Origin: Microvirga sp. | GTDB lineage: Bacteria; Pseudomonadota; Alphaproteobacteria; Rhizobiales; Beijerinckiaceae | DNA: 61,045 nt | Assembly: GCA_031181145.1 (NCBI GenBank) | Contig: JAPSLB010000027.1 | Coordinates: forward strand, 1-61,045 | Reading direction: 5' to 3' | Notes under the pieces: generated by a model | The model's input: the letters and a program-made list of their open reading frames with translations, nothing else | What the model was told of the DNA's origin: nothing | Databases searched by the model: none | Position numbers and translations under genes: made by a program | Part shown: positions 26,253-34,858 of the stretch, piece by piece | How the letters are laid out: every line of letters starts with the position of its first letter | How positions within the stretch are numbered: the first letter of the stretch is position 1

Positions 26253-26501
26253 ATGATGAAAAAGCGGATCGTTGCAGTCCAGGATGTCTATGTTCCCGTA
26301 CAGCGCCGTCAGACTCTCGATCTACAGAAGGTCGAAGCCCTTGCCGAGAGCATGCTGGCAAAAGGGCAAGAGGTGCCTATCCTTGTACGACCTGACGGCA
26401 AACGTTTTGTCCTGGTGGAGGGGTTGCATCGCTTCGAAGCCTGCAAGGCGCTCGGAGAGACAACTGTACCCGTTTACTTGGTGCAGGCTCGCAAGCATTG
26501 A
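26253..26501 (+). CDS. ParB N-terminal/sulfiredoxin-like single-domain protein (82 aa)
   Basis: The product is one ParB-N domain and nothing else. It reads RIVAVQDVYVPVQRRQTLDLQKVEALAESMLAKGQEVPILVRPDGKRFVLVEGLHRFEACKALGETTVPVYLV. The motif VEGLHRFEAC corresponds to the nucleotide-binding GxHR box of ParB/Srx folds. There is no HTH or dimerisation domain, so it is not a chromosome-partition ParB; it lacks the Cys of sulfiredoxin. A CTP/ATP-binding role is possible. A decayed IS110 element begins right after it. Confidence 0.7.
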   Translation: MMKKRIVAVQDVYVPVQRRQTLDLQKVEALAESMLAKGQEVPILVRPDGKRFVLVEGLHRFEACKALGETTVPVYLVQARKH

Positions 26502-26519
26502 TCGGGTTAGCTGCAGAGA

Positions 26520-27562
26520 CCGGCGCAATCGAAGCAAGAGGCGACGTGCGGTGGCGACGGCCTTCTTGCTATACACGGCAGCCGGTCCTTTTTGCCTGCT
26601 CCAGCGCCGCGACGCATGACCTGCCGCCAGTTCCAAGTAGCGCAATTTCCACTGCAGCAGCGCCAGCCCGCTCCAGGTGTAGACTTCATCCTTGCTCAGC
26701 ATGTGCCAGACGATCACCGCCAGCTTGCGTGCCGTTGCTACGGCCGCCACCGACTTGCCGCGTTTGTTCCTAATGCGGACGAAAAAGGCCCGCAGCGGCC
26801 CGGGTACGCCGGAGATCATCCAGGCTGCCTCGACCAGTATCGAGCGCGCGTGGGCACGTCCCTGTTTGCTGATGCGGCCATGATAAGCTGGCTTGTCACC
26901 CGACTGCCGCACCTTCGGATTGAGACCGAAGCAGCTCACCAGCTTCTGCGGCGAGGAGAAGCGCTTTATGTCGCCGATCGCTGCCATATTGCTCATAGCC
27001 ACCGTGACGTTAACCTCCATGATCGTCATCAACTGCCTGACCCGCGGATCCTTGAGAGCTTTCTGCGCGAGGCTCTTGTCCAACTCAGGAACTCGGCTCC
27101 AAGCCAATCAAGTTCACCGGCATGGCGCAGGATCACACGACGCTGATCCTCGGCGAGCGGGAGGGCCACCAACCAGGCCCTCCGGCGTTTCGGGAACAAA
27201 CTGCCCTGGTAGAGGGGGATCAGGTGGGCATGCAGACCCGCGTGGATCCGGTTCTTGAGCCGGGTCATCTGCGCGACCGGCTGAGTGCGTTCTGCCGTGA
27301 TACGCCGCCGTGTCTCGGTCTCCTCCTCCGGCATCCAGACTTCGGGCAGGAACCCGCTCGCATGGAGCTTCGCCGACACTCGTGCATCGATCTTGTCAGT
27401 CTTTACCTTGGCCCAGGCGATGGCTCGCACCAGGTTGGGATTGGCAAAGTGCAGCAAGCGGCTGCGGTCGAGATCGATCTTTCCGGCGTCGCGGATGGCG
27501 CCATTCTCCAAGACCGCCATCTGGGCAAAGGAACGATGGACGTCGAGAGCAATGATCCTCAT
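26520..27562 (-). mobile_element. IS110-family element, decayed transposase
   Basis: The minus strand encodes the two halves of an IS110 transposase in two overlapping frames. The N-terminal DEDD part (MRIIALDVHRSFAQMAVLENG...AKVKTDKIDARV) runs from 27562, and the C-terminal Transposase_20 part (MTIMEVNVTVAMSNMAAIGDIKRFSSPQKLVSCFGLNPKVRQSGDK...GRISKQGRAHARSILVEAAW) ends near 26520. A stretch of ~30 residues before AKVKTDKID is missing and a frameshift lies near 27070. The element is inactive, and its 3' end is fused to sequence after the ParB-like gene. Confidence 0.82.
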
Positions 27563-27776
27563 CTCCAGCCCCTGTTCGATTGCATATCCTCGGGAGCCGG
27601 TGGGCCACACGGCAACTACGGATCCGCGCACGAAGCGCACCCGGGCCAGTCGAAGGGGCGGCCAGATAATATCGCGAGCTCTCATCTCATGAGATACGAC
27701 AGCCTGCCTACCTTCCGTGCTCGCAGACGCCCCTATCCCGGTCTGCTAAGGGTATCCGATCCCTCTGCTTTCTGAA

Positions 27777-28063
27777 ATGCAAATAGAGGTGTCGCGCCTA
27801 TTCATGCCCGATAATAACCGTATCGAGCAGCATCACCGCGCCGTCAAACGCCGCGTGCATTCGGTGGTCGACTTCAAGTCCGTTGACAGTGCCCGCGTGA
27901 TCTTGGGTGGTATCGAGTTGATCCATATGCTGCGCAAACAGCTGGCGAAATATGCCTGCCATCGGCGGCTATCGCTCGCCGAACAGTTTCACCTGATCGC
28001 CGCATGAGTGCCGCGCGATACACTGCTGCTTTCTCGTTCCTGTTTCGGATTTGCGACAGAACC
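27777..28063 (+). pseudogene. IS6-family element, 3' remnant with terminal repeat
   Basis: The frame reads MPDNNRIEQHHRAVKRRVHSVVDFKSVDSARVILGGIELIHMLRKQL...LSLAEQFHLIAA, the C-terminal part of the same IS6 subgroup as the complete element at 48753. It holds the catalytic Glu (NRIEQ). The right end at 28050-28063 is TTTGCGACAGAACC, the inverted repeat of that subgroup. The 5' two thirds are replaced by the IS110 remnant. Confidence 0.82.
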
Positions 28064-28343
28064 AGGCATTGAGCCCCGCTGCGTTCGAGGCGCGACAGCT
28101 TCATGCGGGTCAACCAATTCAGGTCCTCGGTTACCCGTAAGGAAGCGAAAGGATTTAGGCTATTTGAAATCTCGACAGCACCGGCCCAGATCAGCGCGAC
28201 CATCGCAGCGCATCCGAATGCTCCGGCCACGGCCAAGCGGCCGAGGATCACCGGCAGGATTGCGGCGCGCTGGAGCGGATGTGAGGGATCGTCAGGCACC
28301 CTCCCTCATCTAGCGCGAGGTTCTCCCGATGCCAACCTGAAGG
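28064..28343. other. Remnant region, possible truncated membrane protein
   Basis: On the minus strand, 28299 downward reads MPDDPSHPLQRAAILPVILGRLAVAGAFGCAAMVALIWAGAVEIS. This looks like the start of a small one-helix membrane protein that loses sense near the IS6 end at 28063. It may be a gene truncated by the IS, but I do not recognise it. Confidence 0.3.
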
Positions 28344-28838
28344 TCAGGAGAGCTGATCGATCCGAGACTGTGCCGCACCCGGCTGGCTCCCGCCGGCAGG
28401 CGTCCTCCTTTGGACCATCCTGATATGGTCGGCGACAAGGACCACTTCATTCCTTTGGTTGACGATCTCGCAGCGCTCGATGATGCGCCCGTGATCCATC
28501 CGCTTCGGATCGTCCTGCTTACCCATGATCGTGGCCCGTGTCCGAATCGTGTCCCCGATCATCACAGGCCTGACAAAACGCAGCCGCTCATAGCCATAAC
28601 TGAACGACAGCGGATTGATCTCGCGTGCCAGAAGACCGATCCCGACCGACAGCACGAGCGTACCATGGGCGATCCGTCCACCGAACGGCGTCGAGCGGGC
28701 GAATTCCTCGTCCACATGATGGGGAAAGAAATCGCCGGTATGGCCTGCATGGGCCACGAGATCGGCCTCAGTGATCGTGCGCCCGAAGCTCTCGCGCGTG
28801 GAGCCAATCGTATAATCCTCAAAGGCAGTCGCTTCCAT
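28344..28838 (-). CDS. MaoC-like (R)-specific enoyl-CoA hydratase
   Basis: A 164-residue hot-dog-fold hydratase. It starts MEATAFEDYTIGSTRESFGRTITEADLVAHAGHTGDFFPHHVDEEFA and continues TPFGGRIAHGTLVLSVGIGL. The hydratase-type catalytic Asp/His pair is visible in DFFPHH. ATG 28838 with a GAGG site 11 bases after the dctM stop is preferred over a start inside dctM. It is the last gene of the dctPQM-maoC operon. It probably hydrates an alpha,beta-unsaturated acyl-CoA made by the divergent CoA-transferase modules. Confidence 0.85.
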   Translation of the reverse strand: MEATAFEDYTIGSTRESFGRTITEADLVAHAGHTGDFFPHHVDEEFARSTPFGGRIAHGTLVLSVGIGLLAREINPLSFSYGYERLRFVRPVMIGDTIRTRATIMGKQDDPKRMDHGRIIERCEIVNQRNEVVLVADHIRMVQRRTPAGGSQPGAAQSRIDQLS

Positions 28839-28849
28839 GACGGCCTCGG

Positions 28850-30130
28850 TCACTTGAACATTGCGGGAAGCCACAGGGACACCTGCGGAACATAGGTGAT
28901 GAGGATGAGCATGAGGATGATCGGCACGTAAAAGGGGATCGTGGCCCTGACCATTTGCTTGAACGTCACGCCTGCAATGTGTTTGCAGATGAATAAGATG
29001 ACCCCAAACGGCGGTGTCAGGGAGCCGACCAGCAGATTGAGAATCATGATCAGCCCGAAATGTACGGGATCGATGCCGTAGAGCTTTACGACCGGCAGAA
29101 GGGCTGGCGTGGCGATGAGCAGGATTGCCGTGGTCTCCATGAAGAGGCCCGCCACCAGCAGGATCAGGTTAGCGATCAGCAGGAACGTATACTTATCCGC
29201 ATTGATCCAGGCCATCAGCTCCTGAAGCGCTGCCGACACATTCTGCACCGAGATCAGCCAGCCGAACGGAACCGCGGCTGCGATGATAAAGGTTAAGATG
29301 CCGGTGGTGATCGCGCTGTCCCGCATATGGATCAGCAGCGAGCGCACGGTCAGGTCGCGCGTGAGGAAACCCAGAGCGACCGCATAAACAACGGTCAGGG
29401 CTCCCAGCTCGGTTGGCGTTGCGGCTCCCGACAGCAGGCCCAGGGTGAGAAGCGTTGGGGCCGCCAGTGCCGGCAGCGCCCGCACGAAGGCAGACCCGAT
29501 GGCTGGCACGTTGGAGCGGGACTCGACCGGCGCCGTGATTGCTCCGCGCATGGCCTGCACATAGACGAGGACCATCAGCGTGAGACCAAGCAGCACGCCG
29601 GGCACGATACCTGCGAGGAAGAGGTCGGTGAGCGAAACCCCGGCGGTGACGGCGTACACGACCATGATGACGGATGGCGGAATGATCGGGCCGATGATGG
29701 CGGAGGCGGCCGTGCAGGCGGCCGCGAAGGCCGGATCGTATCCGCGCTCCTTCATGTGCTTGATCTCGATTGTGCCAAGACCTGCGGCATCGGCCTGGGC
29801 CACACCCGACATGCCGGCGAACACCATGGAGCCGAGAATGTTGACCTGCGCCAGCCCTCCGCGAATGTGCCCGACGAGCGCCATGGAGAAATCGTAAATG
29901 CGGTTGGCGATGCCGGCGCCGTTCATGATGTTGCCTGCAAGGATGAACAGCGGGATGGCAAGCAGAGGAAAACTGTCGATGCCCGACGGCATGCGTTGCA
30001 CCACGATCTCGACAGGGGTCGAGGTGAAGGCGAGCATGCTCGTGAAGACCGCCAGGATCATCGCGAACGCGACTGGAACCTCGAGGACGATGAGCAGGAC
30101 GAAGATCAGGAAAAGCGCCACGACGATCAT
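28850..30130 (-). CDS. dctM: TRAP transporter large permease (DctM)
   Basis: A 426-residue inner-membrane protein with about 12 hydrophobic segments. It is the Na+-coupled transport subunit of a TRAP system. Family marks are VQRMPSGIDSFPLLAIPLFILAGNIMNGAGIANRIYDF, GIVPGVLLGLTLMVLVYV and LNLLVGSLTPPFGVILFICKHIAG. It lies four bases after dctQ, in the order P-Q-M typical of these operons. With DctQ and the periplasmic DctP it imports a carboxylate. Confidence 0.93.
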   Translation of the reverse strand: MIVVALFLIFVLLIVLEVPVAFAMILAVFTSMLAFTSTPVEIVVQRMPSGIDSFPLLAIPLFILAGNIMNGAGIANRIYDFSMALVGHIRGGLAQVNILGSMVFAGMSGVAQADAAGLGTIEIKHMKERGYDPAFAAACTAASAIIGPIIPPSVIMVVYAVTAGVSLTDLFLAGIVPGVLLGLTLMVLVYVQAMRGAITAPVESRSNVPAIGSAFVRALPALAAPTLLTLGLLSGAATPTELGALTVVYAVALGFLTRDLTVRSLLIHMRDSAITTGILTFIIAAAVPFGWLISVQNVSAALQELMAWINADKYTFLLIANLILLVAGLFMETTAILLIATPALLPVVKLYGIDPVHFGLIMILNLLVGSLTPPFGVILFICKHIAGVTFKQMVRATIPFYVPIILMLILITYVPQVSLWLPAMFK

Positions 30131-30134
30131 GAGC

Positions 30135-30716
30135 TCAACTCATCACGGGTTGGGTGGCGGCCGGGACGTCGGAGGGATCGTGCATCTCTTCCGCGGGAGC
30201 AAATGACACCAATACATCCTCGTCACCCTGCACGAGCAGAGCCAGGATCTCGTAGATAGCGGTCGCCGCCATCATGAGGCAGCAATAGAGAAGCGGGATC
30301 GAATAGAACCAGGCGCGCGGGATCTCGATTGGAAGTGATACCGTATAGCTGAAGCTCTCGATGCGGATGACCCCAGGTGTCTTGAAGGCGAGAAAGCCGA
30401 CAGCGGCCAGAACAGCCACGTAACCAATGAGCTTGATCTTCCTGTGACCATCCGGCGTCAGCCTGTCGTTCAGGAGTTCCACCTTGACGTGCTTGACCTG
30501 CTTGAGGCCGAGCGCTGCACCCATGAAGGTGATCCACACGAAAGCGTAGGTCGAAACCTCTTCGACCCACACCATCGGGTGTCCGAAGATGAAGCGCATG
30601 ATGACCTGGAACGCAATCGACAGGACAATCACGGCCATCAGCAGGGTCAAGACGCCAGCCTCGGCATAGCCGATCCAACGAAGAAGCCCCGCATAGGCGC
30701 GCAGAAGAGCAGACAT
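30135..30716 (-). CDS. dctQ: TRAP transporter small permease (DctQ)
   Basis: A 193-residue protein with four membrane segments (GVLTLLMAVIVLSIAFQVIMRF, STYAFVWITFMGAALGL, LIGYVAVLAAVGFLAF, YSIPLLYCCLMMAATAIYEI). The conserved VWVEEVSTYAFVWITFMGAALGLKQVKHVKVELL block is the DctQ signature. The C-terminal ~25 residues are an acidic tail. A GGAGAG site precedes the ATG. It sits between dctP and dctM and forms the membrane complex with DctM. Confidence 0.92.
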   Translation of the reverse strand: MSALLRAYAGLLRWIGYAEAGVLTLLMAVIVLSIAFQVIMRFIFGHPMVWVEEVSTYAFVWITFMGAALGLKQVKHVKVELLNDRLTPDGHRKIKLIGYVAVLAAVGFLAFKTPGVIRIESFSYTVSLPIEIPRAWFYSIPLLYCCLMMAATAIYEILALLVQGDEDVLVSFAPAEEMHDPSDVPAATQPVMS

Positions 30717-30774
30717 GGAATCTCTCCGGAGAGGAAGCCGGCACGATCCGTGCCGGCGTTATCAGGCAAGCCCC

Positions 30775-31761
30775 TTAGTTGCTGGCGCCGATGGCCTGGA
30801 TCTCTTTCCAGAGCCCCGGACGCCAAAAGCCCTCGGCTTCCAGTTTGGCAACGGCATCCAGCGCCTTTTCACGGATCGGCTTCGTATCGATGATCGACAC
30901 GATCGCGCCCTCCGCCTTCATCTTGGCGATGATGCCATCGGTCTCCGCTTTTGTGGTTTCCGAGGCCCACTGTACGGCTTCCTGAGCGGCATCCGTGACA
31001 ATCTTCTGAAGATCAGGCGAGAGGCTCTGGTACCAGGGCTCATTCACTGTGATGTTGCCGATGATGTAGATGTGGTCCGTCAGAACCACGTTCTTGGCGG
31101 CCTCATGGAACCGGGCCGAATAGGCAGACGAGACGCCGCCCTCCGCGCCTTCAACCAGCCCCGTCTTCAGAGCCAGGAAGGTTTCACCCCAAGCCACTCG
31201 AGTCGGCCTCGTGCCGAGCGTCTCCCAAAGGGTGAGGTAAGACTTGATCTCAGGTACGCGCATCTTCATGCCATTGAAGTCGTCGGCCGACTTCAGAGGC
31301 TTCACGGCGAACGTGATACGCGGCTGGCTCGGTGCGGCGGCGAGAATGCGCAGGTTATGCTTCGTGCGCAGTTGCTCAGCCATCGACTTGAAGGCATCGC
31401 TCTTCACGAAAGCAGCCGTGTGAGCGACGTCGCGAAGCGTGAAGCCCCATGTGACGACGTTGAAGTCGTTGACCCAGCGCGCATACCAGCTCAGATCGTC
31501 CCCGTAGGCCTGAACGATGCCGCCCATCATCTGCTCGATAACCTGGGTGTCATTTCCAAGCTGCTCGCCCTCGATGAAGTTGACCTTGAGCTTGCCGCCT
31601 GCCCTCTCGTTCACGAGCTTGGCGAACATCTTGTTCTGGCGGTCGAAGATCGATCCGACCGCGTCGGAGCCGCCGAAAGTGGCCGTTGCCTGTGCATGAG
31701 CCGGAGCGGCGGCAAAGATGAAAGCGGGCAGCAACACAGCGCCTAAAAGACGTTTGATCAT
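30775..31761 (-). CDS. dctP: TRAP transporter substrate-binding protein (DctP)
   Basis: A 328-residue periplasmic binding protein. Residues 1-24 form a signal peptide (MIKRLLGAVLLPAFIFAAAPAHAQA). GGAGG precedes ATG 31761, which excludes the longer frame. DctP-fold marks are SIFDRQNKMFAKLVNERAGGKLKVNFIEGEQLG, FAVKPLKSADDFNGMKMRVPEIKSYLTLWETLGTRPTRVAWGETFLALKTGLVEGAEGG. The Arg in KMRVPE usually grips the substrate carboxylate. It is the first gene of the operon, facing the CoA-transferase gene across the palindrome-bearing gap. Confidence 0.93.
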   Translation of the reverse strand: MIKRLLGAVLLPAFIFAAAPAHAQATATFGGSDAVGSIFDRQNKMFAKLVNERAGGKLKVNFIEGEQLGNDTQVIEQMMGGIVQAYGDDLSWYARWVNDFNVVTWGFTLRDVAHTAAFVKSDAFKSMAEQLRTKHNLRILAAAPSQPRITFAVKPLKSADDFNGMKMRVPEIKSYLTLWETLGTRPTRVAWGETFLALKTGLVEGAEGGVSSAYSARFHEAAKNVVLTDHIYIIGNITVNEPWYQSLSPDLQKIVTDAAQEAVQWASETTKAETDGIIAKMKAEGAIVSIIDTKPIREKALDAVAKLEAEGFWRPGLWKEIQAIGASN

Positions 31762-31823
31762 AGCGGTTCCTCCGGTCGTGGCATTTTGCTCGAGTTCAAG
31801 CACGAGCTAGGTTTGGATTCTTT

Positions 31824-31835
31824 ATCATATATGAT
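31824..31835. promoter_or_regulatory. Palindromic operator, dctP side
   Basis: ATCATATATGAT is a perfect 12-base palindrome 63 bases upstream of the dctP start codon. The size and AT-rich form suit a GntR/FCD regulator, and such a gene (34083-34805) is in the locus. Binding is inferred. Confidence 0.65.
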
Positions 31836-31994
31836 CATCGACTTTTCTTGTTGTCAAAGCATATTTACATTTGTTGCTTACGTAACCTTGGCGTTGAAAC
31901 ACCAGAGTTCTTAGACTTTTTGCCTAGTGCTTGACGCTCCAAGTCATAGGCATTCCTTCAGAAGTGGCACAGTCAGTTTCAGATATGATTTTGA

Positions 31995-32006
31995 ATCATA
32001 TATGAT
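31995..32006. promoter_or_regulatory. Palindromic operator, CoA-transferase side
   Basis: This is a second exact copy of ATCATATATGAT, 90 bases before the CoA-transferase start codon and 171 bases from the first copy. Two identical copies between divergent arms suggest joint repression of both by one regulator. Confidence 0.65.
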
Positions 32007-32095
32007 CTTGCATGATGGCTCTGAGGCGGGTATCGATTGCTGAGAAAAAGGCAGAGGCAGCCGCTTCGGCAGGTTGTCATATCGGGAGTGAAGCA

Positions 32096-33334
32096 ATGCA
32101 GGCTCAAACCGCGTGTGACGGCACCTCCTCCGGCGGCCCTCTCGCCGGACTTCGCATCATCGATCTCACCTTGGCTATGGCCGGCCCGCTTTCGACTCAG
32201 CGTCTCGCCGACATGGGTGCCGAGGTCATCAAGATAGAGGCGCCCGGCAGGCCGGACTTCACCCGTAGCTCGCCCATGGCGGATGTTCTGCTGGGCGGAG
32301 AAACAACCCCTTATCTGACCCTCAACCGCAACAAGAAGTCGCTGGCGCTCGACCTTAAAACCGAGGCTGGGCGCGAGGTTCTTTACCGCCTTGCGAAAAC
32401 CGCCGACGCCGTGGTGCAGAACTTCCGCCCCGGCGTCGCTGAAAGGCTGGGCATCTCCTATGAGCAGTTGAAGTCGCTCAAGAGCGACATCGTCTATGTT
32501 TCCATATCCGGCTATGGAGACAGCGGCCCCATGGTCGAGCGCCCGGGACAGGACCTGCTTGTGCAATCCTTCTCGGGTCTCACTTGGAATGCCGGTGTCT
32601 CCGGCGGCTTGCCACATCCCTCCCCGGTCTACATGATCGACGTCATGGCCTCGCACCTTGCAAGCGAAGGCGTGCTCGCAGGGATCCTCCAACGGGACCG
32701 CCTGGGCCGGGGCAGCGAAATCAAGGTTTCGCTTCTCGGCGCCGCGCTTGAGGTACAGATCCAGGAACTCTCGACGTATCTCACCACAGGACGCACATGC
32801 CAGCGCAACAACGTGCCCTATGCGTCCGCCTGGATGGAGCCGCCTTATGGCATCTATCCGACTGCCGATGGTCACATCGCCATCGCGCAGTCGAGTCTTT
32901 CGGCCATCGCGAAGGTGTTCGGTTCCGACGAACTGGCGCAGCTTGCGGGAGGCAAGCCGCAGGATCAGGATGATCGCGCAGGAATCGATGCATGGCGCGA
33001 CAAGATCTATCCCGTCGTCGCTGCACATCTGGCGTCATGGCGCACGGATGATGCGGTTCGGGCCTTCTTCGACGCAGGCATCTGGTCTGGTCCCGTCAAT
33101 GATTACGCGGCCGTGAAGGCCCACCCGCAGTTCGAGGGCTTCTTCGTCACCTACGATCACCCGCGTGCAGGCCCTATCACCACGACGTCTCCCAGCATCC
33201 GCTTTTCAACTGACCCCGAACCGCGGATCACCGGCGCGCCTGCGCTGGGCGAACACACCGGCGCCATCCTCACGTCTCTCGGGTATGGCGCGGGCGAGAT
33301 CGAGCACCTTCAGGCTGCAGGAGCGGTTGCATGA
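32096..33334 (+). CDS. CaiB/BaiF (family III) CoA-transferase, copy 1
   Basis: A 412-residue enzyme that moves CoA between carboxylates. The N-terminal fold starts PLAGLRIIDLTLAMAGPLSTQRLADMGAEVIKIEAPGRPDF. D182 in VYMIDVMASHLASEGVLAGILQRDR is at the place of the catalytic Asp of this family. ATG 32096 is chosen for its GGGAG site and because the longer frame would start beside an operator. It overlaps the next gene by four bases. Acceptor and donor acids are unknown, but the TRAP system opposite suggests a dicarboxylate or similar acid. Confidence 0.9.
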   Translation: MQAQTACDGTSSGGPLAGLRIIDLTLAMAGPLSTQRLADMGAEVIKIEAPGRPDFTRSSPMADVLLGGETTPYLTLNRNKKSLALDLKTEAGREVLYRLAKTADAVVQNFRPGVAERLGISYEQLKSLKSDIVYVSISGYGDSGPMVERPGQDLLVQSFSGLTWNAGVSGGLPHPSPVYMIDVMASHLASEGVLAGILQRDRLGRGSEIKVSLLGAALEVQIQELSTYLTTGRTCQRNNVPYASAWMEPPYGIYPTADGHIAIAQSSLSAIAKVFGSDELAQLAGGKPQDQDDRAGIDAWRDKIYPVVAAHLASWRTDDAVRAFFDAGIWSGPVNDYAAVKAHPQFEGFFVTYDHPRAGPITTTSPSIRFSTDPEPRITGAPALGEHTGAILTSLGYGAGEIEHLQAAGAVA

Positions 33335-34086
33335 GCGACATCGAGATCATCAAGCTCGACAATAAAACTGCTGAACTCGTGCTGAACCGGCCGGCGAAAC
33401 ACAACGCGGTCACGCCCGGGATGGCAGCCGCAATCCGCGATGCGCGCCAGTCCCTTGACGCCGACAAGTCCGTCCGCTGCATTCTGGTGCGTGGCGCGGG
33501 CGAACGCGCGTTCTGCGCAGGCACGGACCTTGGCACAATCGGCGTCTACGACGATGCCTGGTCATGGCGGCACTCGGTCAACTACGCGCTCGAATTCGGC
33601 GAGTTCAGAAAGCCTGTGATTGCTGCGCTGAAGGGCTGGGTGCTTGGAGGCGGCTTCGAGATCGCTCTCAACTGCGACATCCGCGTTGCGTCCACAACGG
33701 CCAAGTTCGCAGCGCCGGAAGTGAAGCACGGTTGGCTGGGAGCAGGCGGCTTCTCACAACGTCTCACTCGGCTTGTCGGATACGGACAGGCCAGTCGAAT
33801 TCTGCTCACAGGAGCCACCTTCGACGCCTCGGAGGCCTACCGCATCGGCGTATGCGAATTCCTCGTCGGAGAAGGCCAGGAGGTCGAAGAAGCCCGCCGC
33901 CTCGCCGCTGAGATTGCCGCGCACCAGGAGGTGGCGACCGTCACCAACAAGGCAGGAATCCGGGCCGCCATGGAGGGCGGGCTGACGGGTGGTCTTGCCA
34001 TGGAGCGGGAATTGATGGCTCTGGCCTTCGCTTTGGGTGCACAGCAAAGCGGGCCTGAAGCGTTCAGGCAGCGGGAGCGAGGCTAG
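33331..34086 (+). CDS. Enoyl-CoA hydratase/isomerase family protein, copy 1
   Basis: A 251-residue crotonase-fold enzyme. The oxyanion-hole region is RAFCAGTDLGTIG, and the active-site block GGGFEIALNCDIRVASTTAKFAAPEVKHGWLGAGGFSQRL keeps both Glu residues used for hydration. It is coupled to copy 1 of the CoA-transferase by an ATGA overlap, so the product of the transferase is probably its substrate. Its stop overlaps the stop of the convergent GntR gene by four bases. Confidence 0.9.
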   Translation: MSDIEIIKLDNKTAELVLNRPAKHNAVTPGMAAAIRDARQSLDADKSVRCILVRGAGERAFCAGTDLGTIGVYDDAWSWRHSVNYALEFGEFRKPVIAALKGWVLGGGFEIALNCDIRVASTTAKFAAPEVKHGWLGAGGFSQRLTRLVGYGQASRILLTGATFDASEAYRIGVCEFLVGEGQEVEEARRLAAEIAAHQEVATVTNKAGIRAAMEGGLTGGLAMERELMALAFALGAQQSGPEAFRQRERG

Positions 34087-34805
34087 GTCCAATGTCCATG
34101 CTCTGCCATCCCGTCGCTGCCGAGAACGGCGGCAAGGCGGTCATAGCCGCCGAGGATGTGATCCCTCAGCGCTCTGCGCACGCCTTCGAGATCGGCGCGC
34201 CGCAGAGCATCAAGGATCGCCTCGTGCTCGCTGACGATCAGGTCGAGATCCGGAACGCCATGCCCGTAGGTGGGACGGGTGATCTGCTGGTGATAGCCGA
34301 GCCGCCGATAAGCCTCCTCGAGATGCGGATTGGCACTCAAGGCTACCAACTCGCTGTGAAAACGCTCGTTGAGTGTCACGAACTCCCGGAATCCGCGGAA
34401 CGTGGTGCCGTAAGCACCTCGTGCGATCAGCTTGTTGATGGCCTCGATATCGCCCAGCGCCAGCGGCACGCCGCGAGCGAGCGCGACCTCAACCGCCCCC
34501 TGCTCCAGCACCAGCCGCGCCTCGAAGAGGCGCCGCAGTTCGCTTGGGGAAGGTCGGGGCGCGACGCGGTAGCCCTTGTTGCGTTCGAAGGTTACAAGGC
34601 CTTCGGCATGCAGCCGCGCAAGCGCCTCCCGCACGGGGATGAGGCTGATGCTCAGTTCACGGGCGAGTTGATCGATGACGATGCGGTCGCCATCCACCAG
34701 CAGCCCGTCGGTGATGCGCCGGTGCAGTTCTTCATGAGCGATGTCGACCAAACTCGTCCCCTTCTGGGGCTGGGTCGATTTGTCGGGGGTGAGATGCGCA
34801 TCCAT
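34083..34805 (-). CDS. GntR-family regulator, FCD type
   Basis: A 240-residue regulator with an N-terminal winged HTH (LHRRITDGLLVDGDRIVIDQLARELSISLIPVREALARLHAEGLVTFERNKGYRVAP) and a helical FCD effector domain (RRLFEARLVLEQGAVEVALARG, LNERFHSELVALSANPHLEEAYRRL, EHEAILDALRRADLEGVRRALRDHI). His and Asp residues of the metal-binding FCD pocket are present, so it likely senses a carboxylate. It is the only regulator within this locus and is the best candidate to bind the two ATCATATATGAT sites. Confidence 0.9.
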   Translation of the reverse strand: MDAHLTPDKSTQPQKGTSLVDIAHEELHRRITDGLLVDGDRIVIDQLARELSISLIPVREALARLHAEGLVTFERNKGYRVAPRPSPSELRRLFEARLVLEQGAVEVALARGVPLALGDIEAINKLIARGAYGTTFRGFREFVTLNERFHSELVALSANPHLEEAYRRLGYHQQITRPTYGHGVPDLDLIVSEHEAILDALRRADLEGVRRALRDHILGGYDRLAAVLGSDGMAEHGHWT

Positions 34806-34858
34806 CGGCGGAAAGTCTTAGAGCAACATCACAATATGCGTCAATCGGAGGGATTCCA

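Larger units (their letters stand above)
31762..32095. promoter_or_regulatory. Divergent regulatory region of the carboxylate locus
   Basis: An AT-rich gap of 334 bases separates dctP and the first CoA-transferase gene. It contains two identical 12-base palindromes (listed separately), one near each promoter. The AT content is far above the surrounding genes. Confidence 0.7.

Noticed and set aside
29327..30259. Plus-strand open frames opposite dctM, up to 310 codons
   Set aside because: The composition (His/Asp/Arg-rich, no hydrophobic core) is that of an antisense frame of a membrane protein gene.
30715..31746. Plus-strand open frame of 343 codons opposite dctP
   Set aside because: dctP has a signal peptide, binding site and family motifs; the antisense frame has none.
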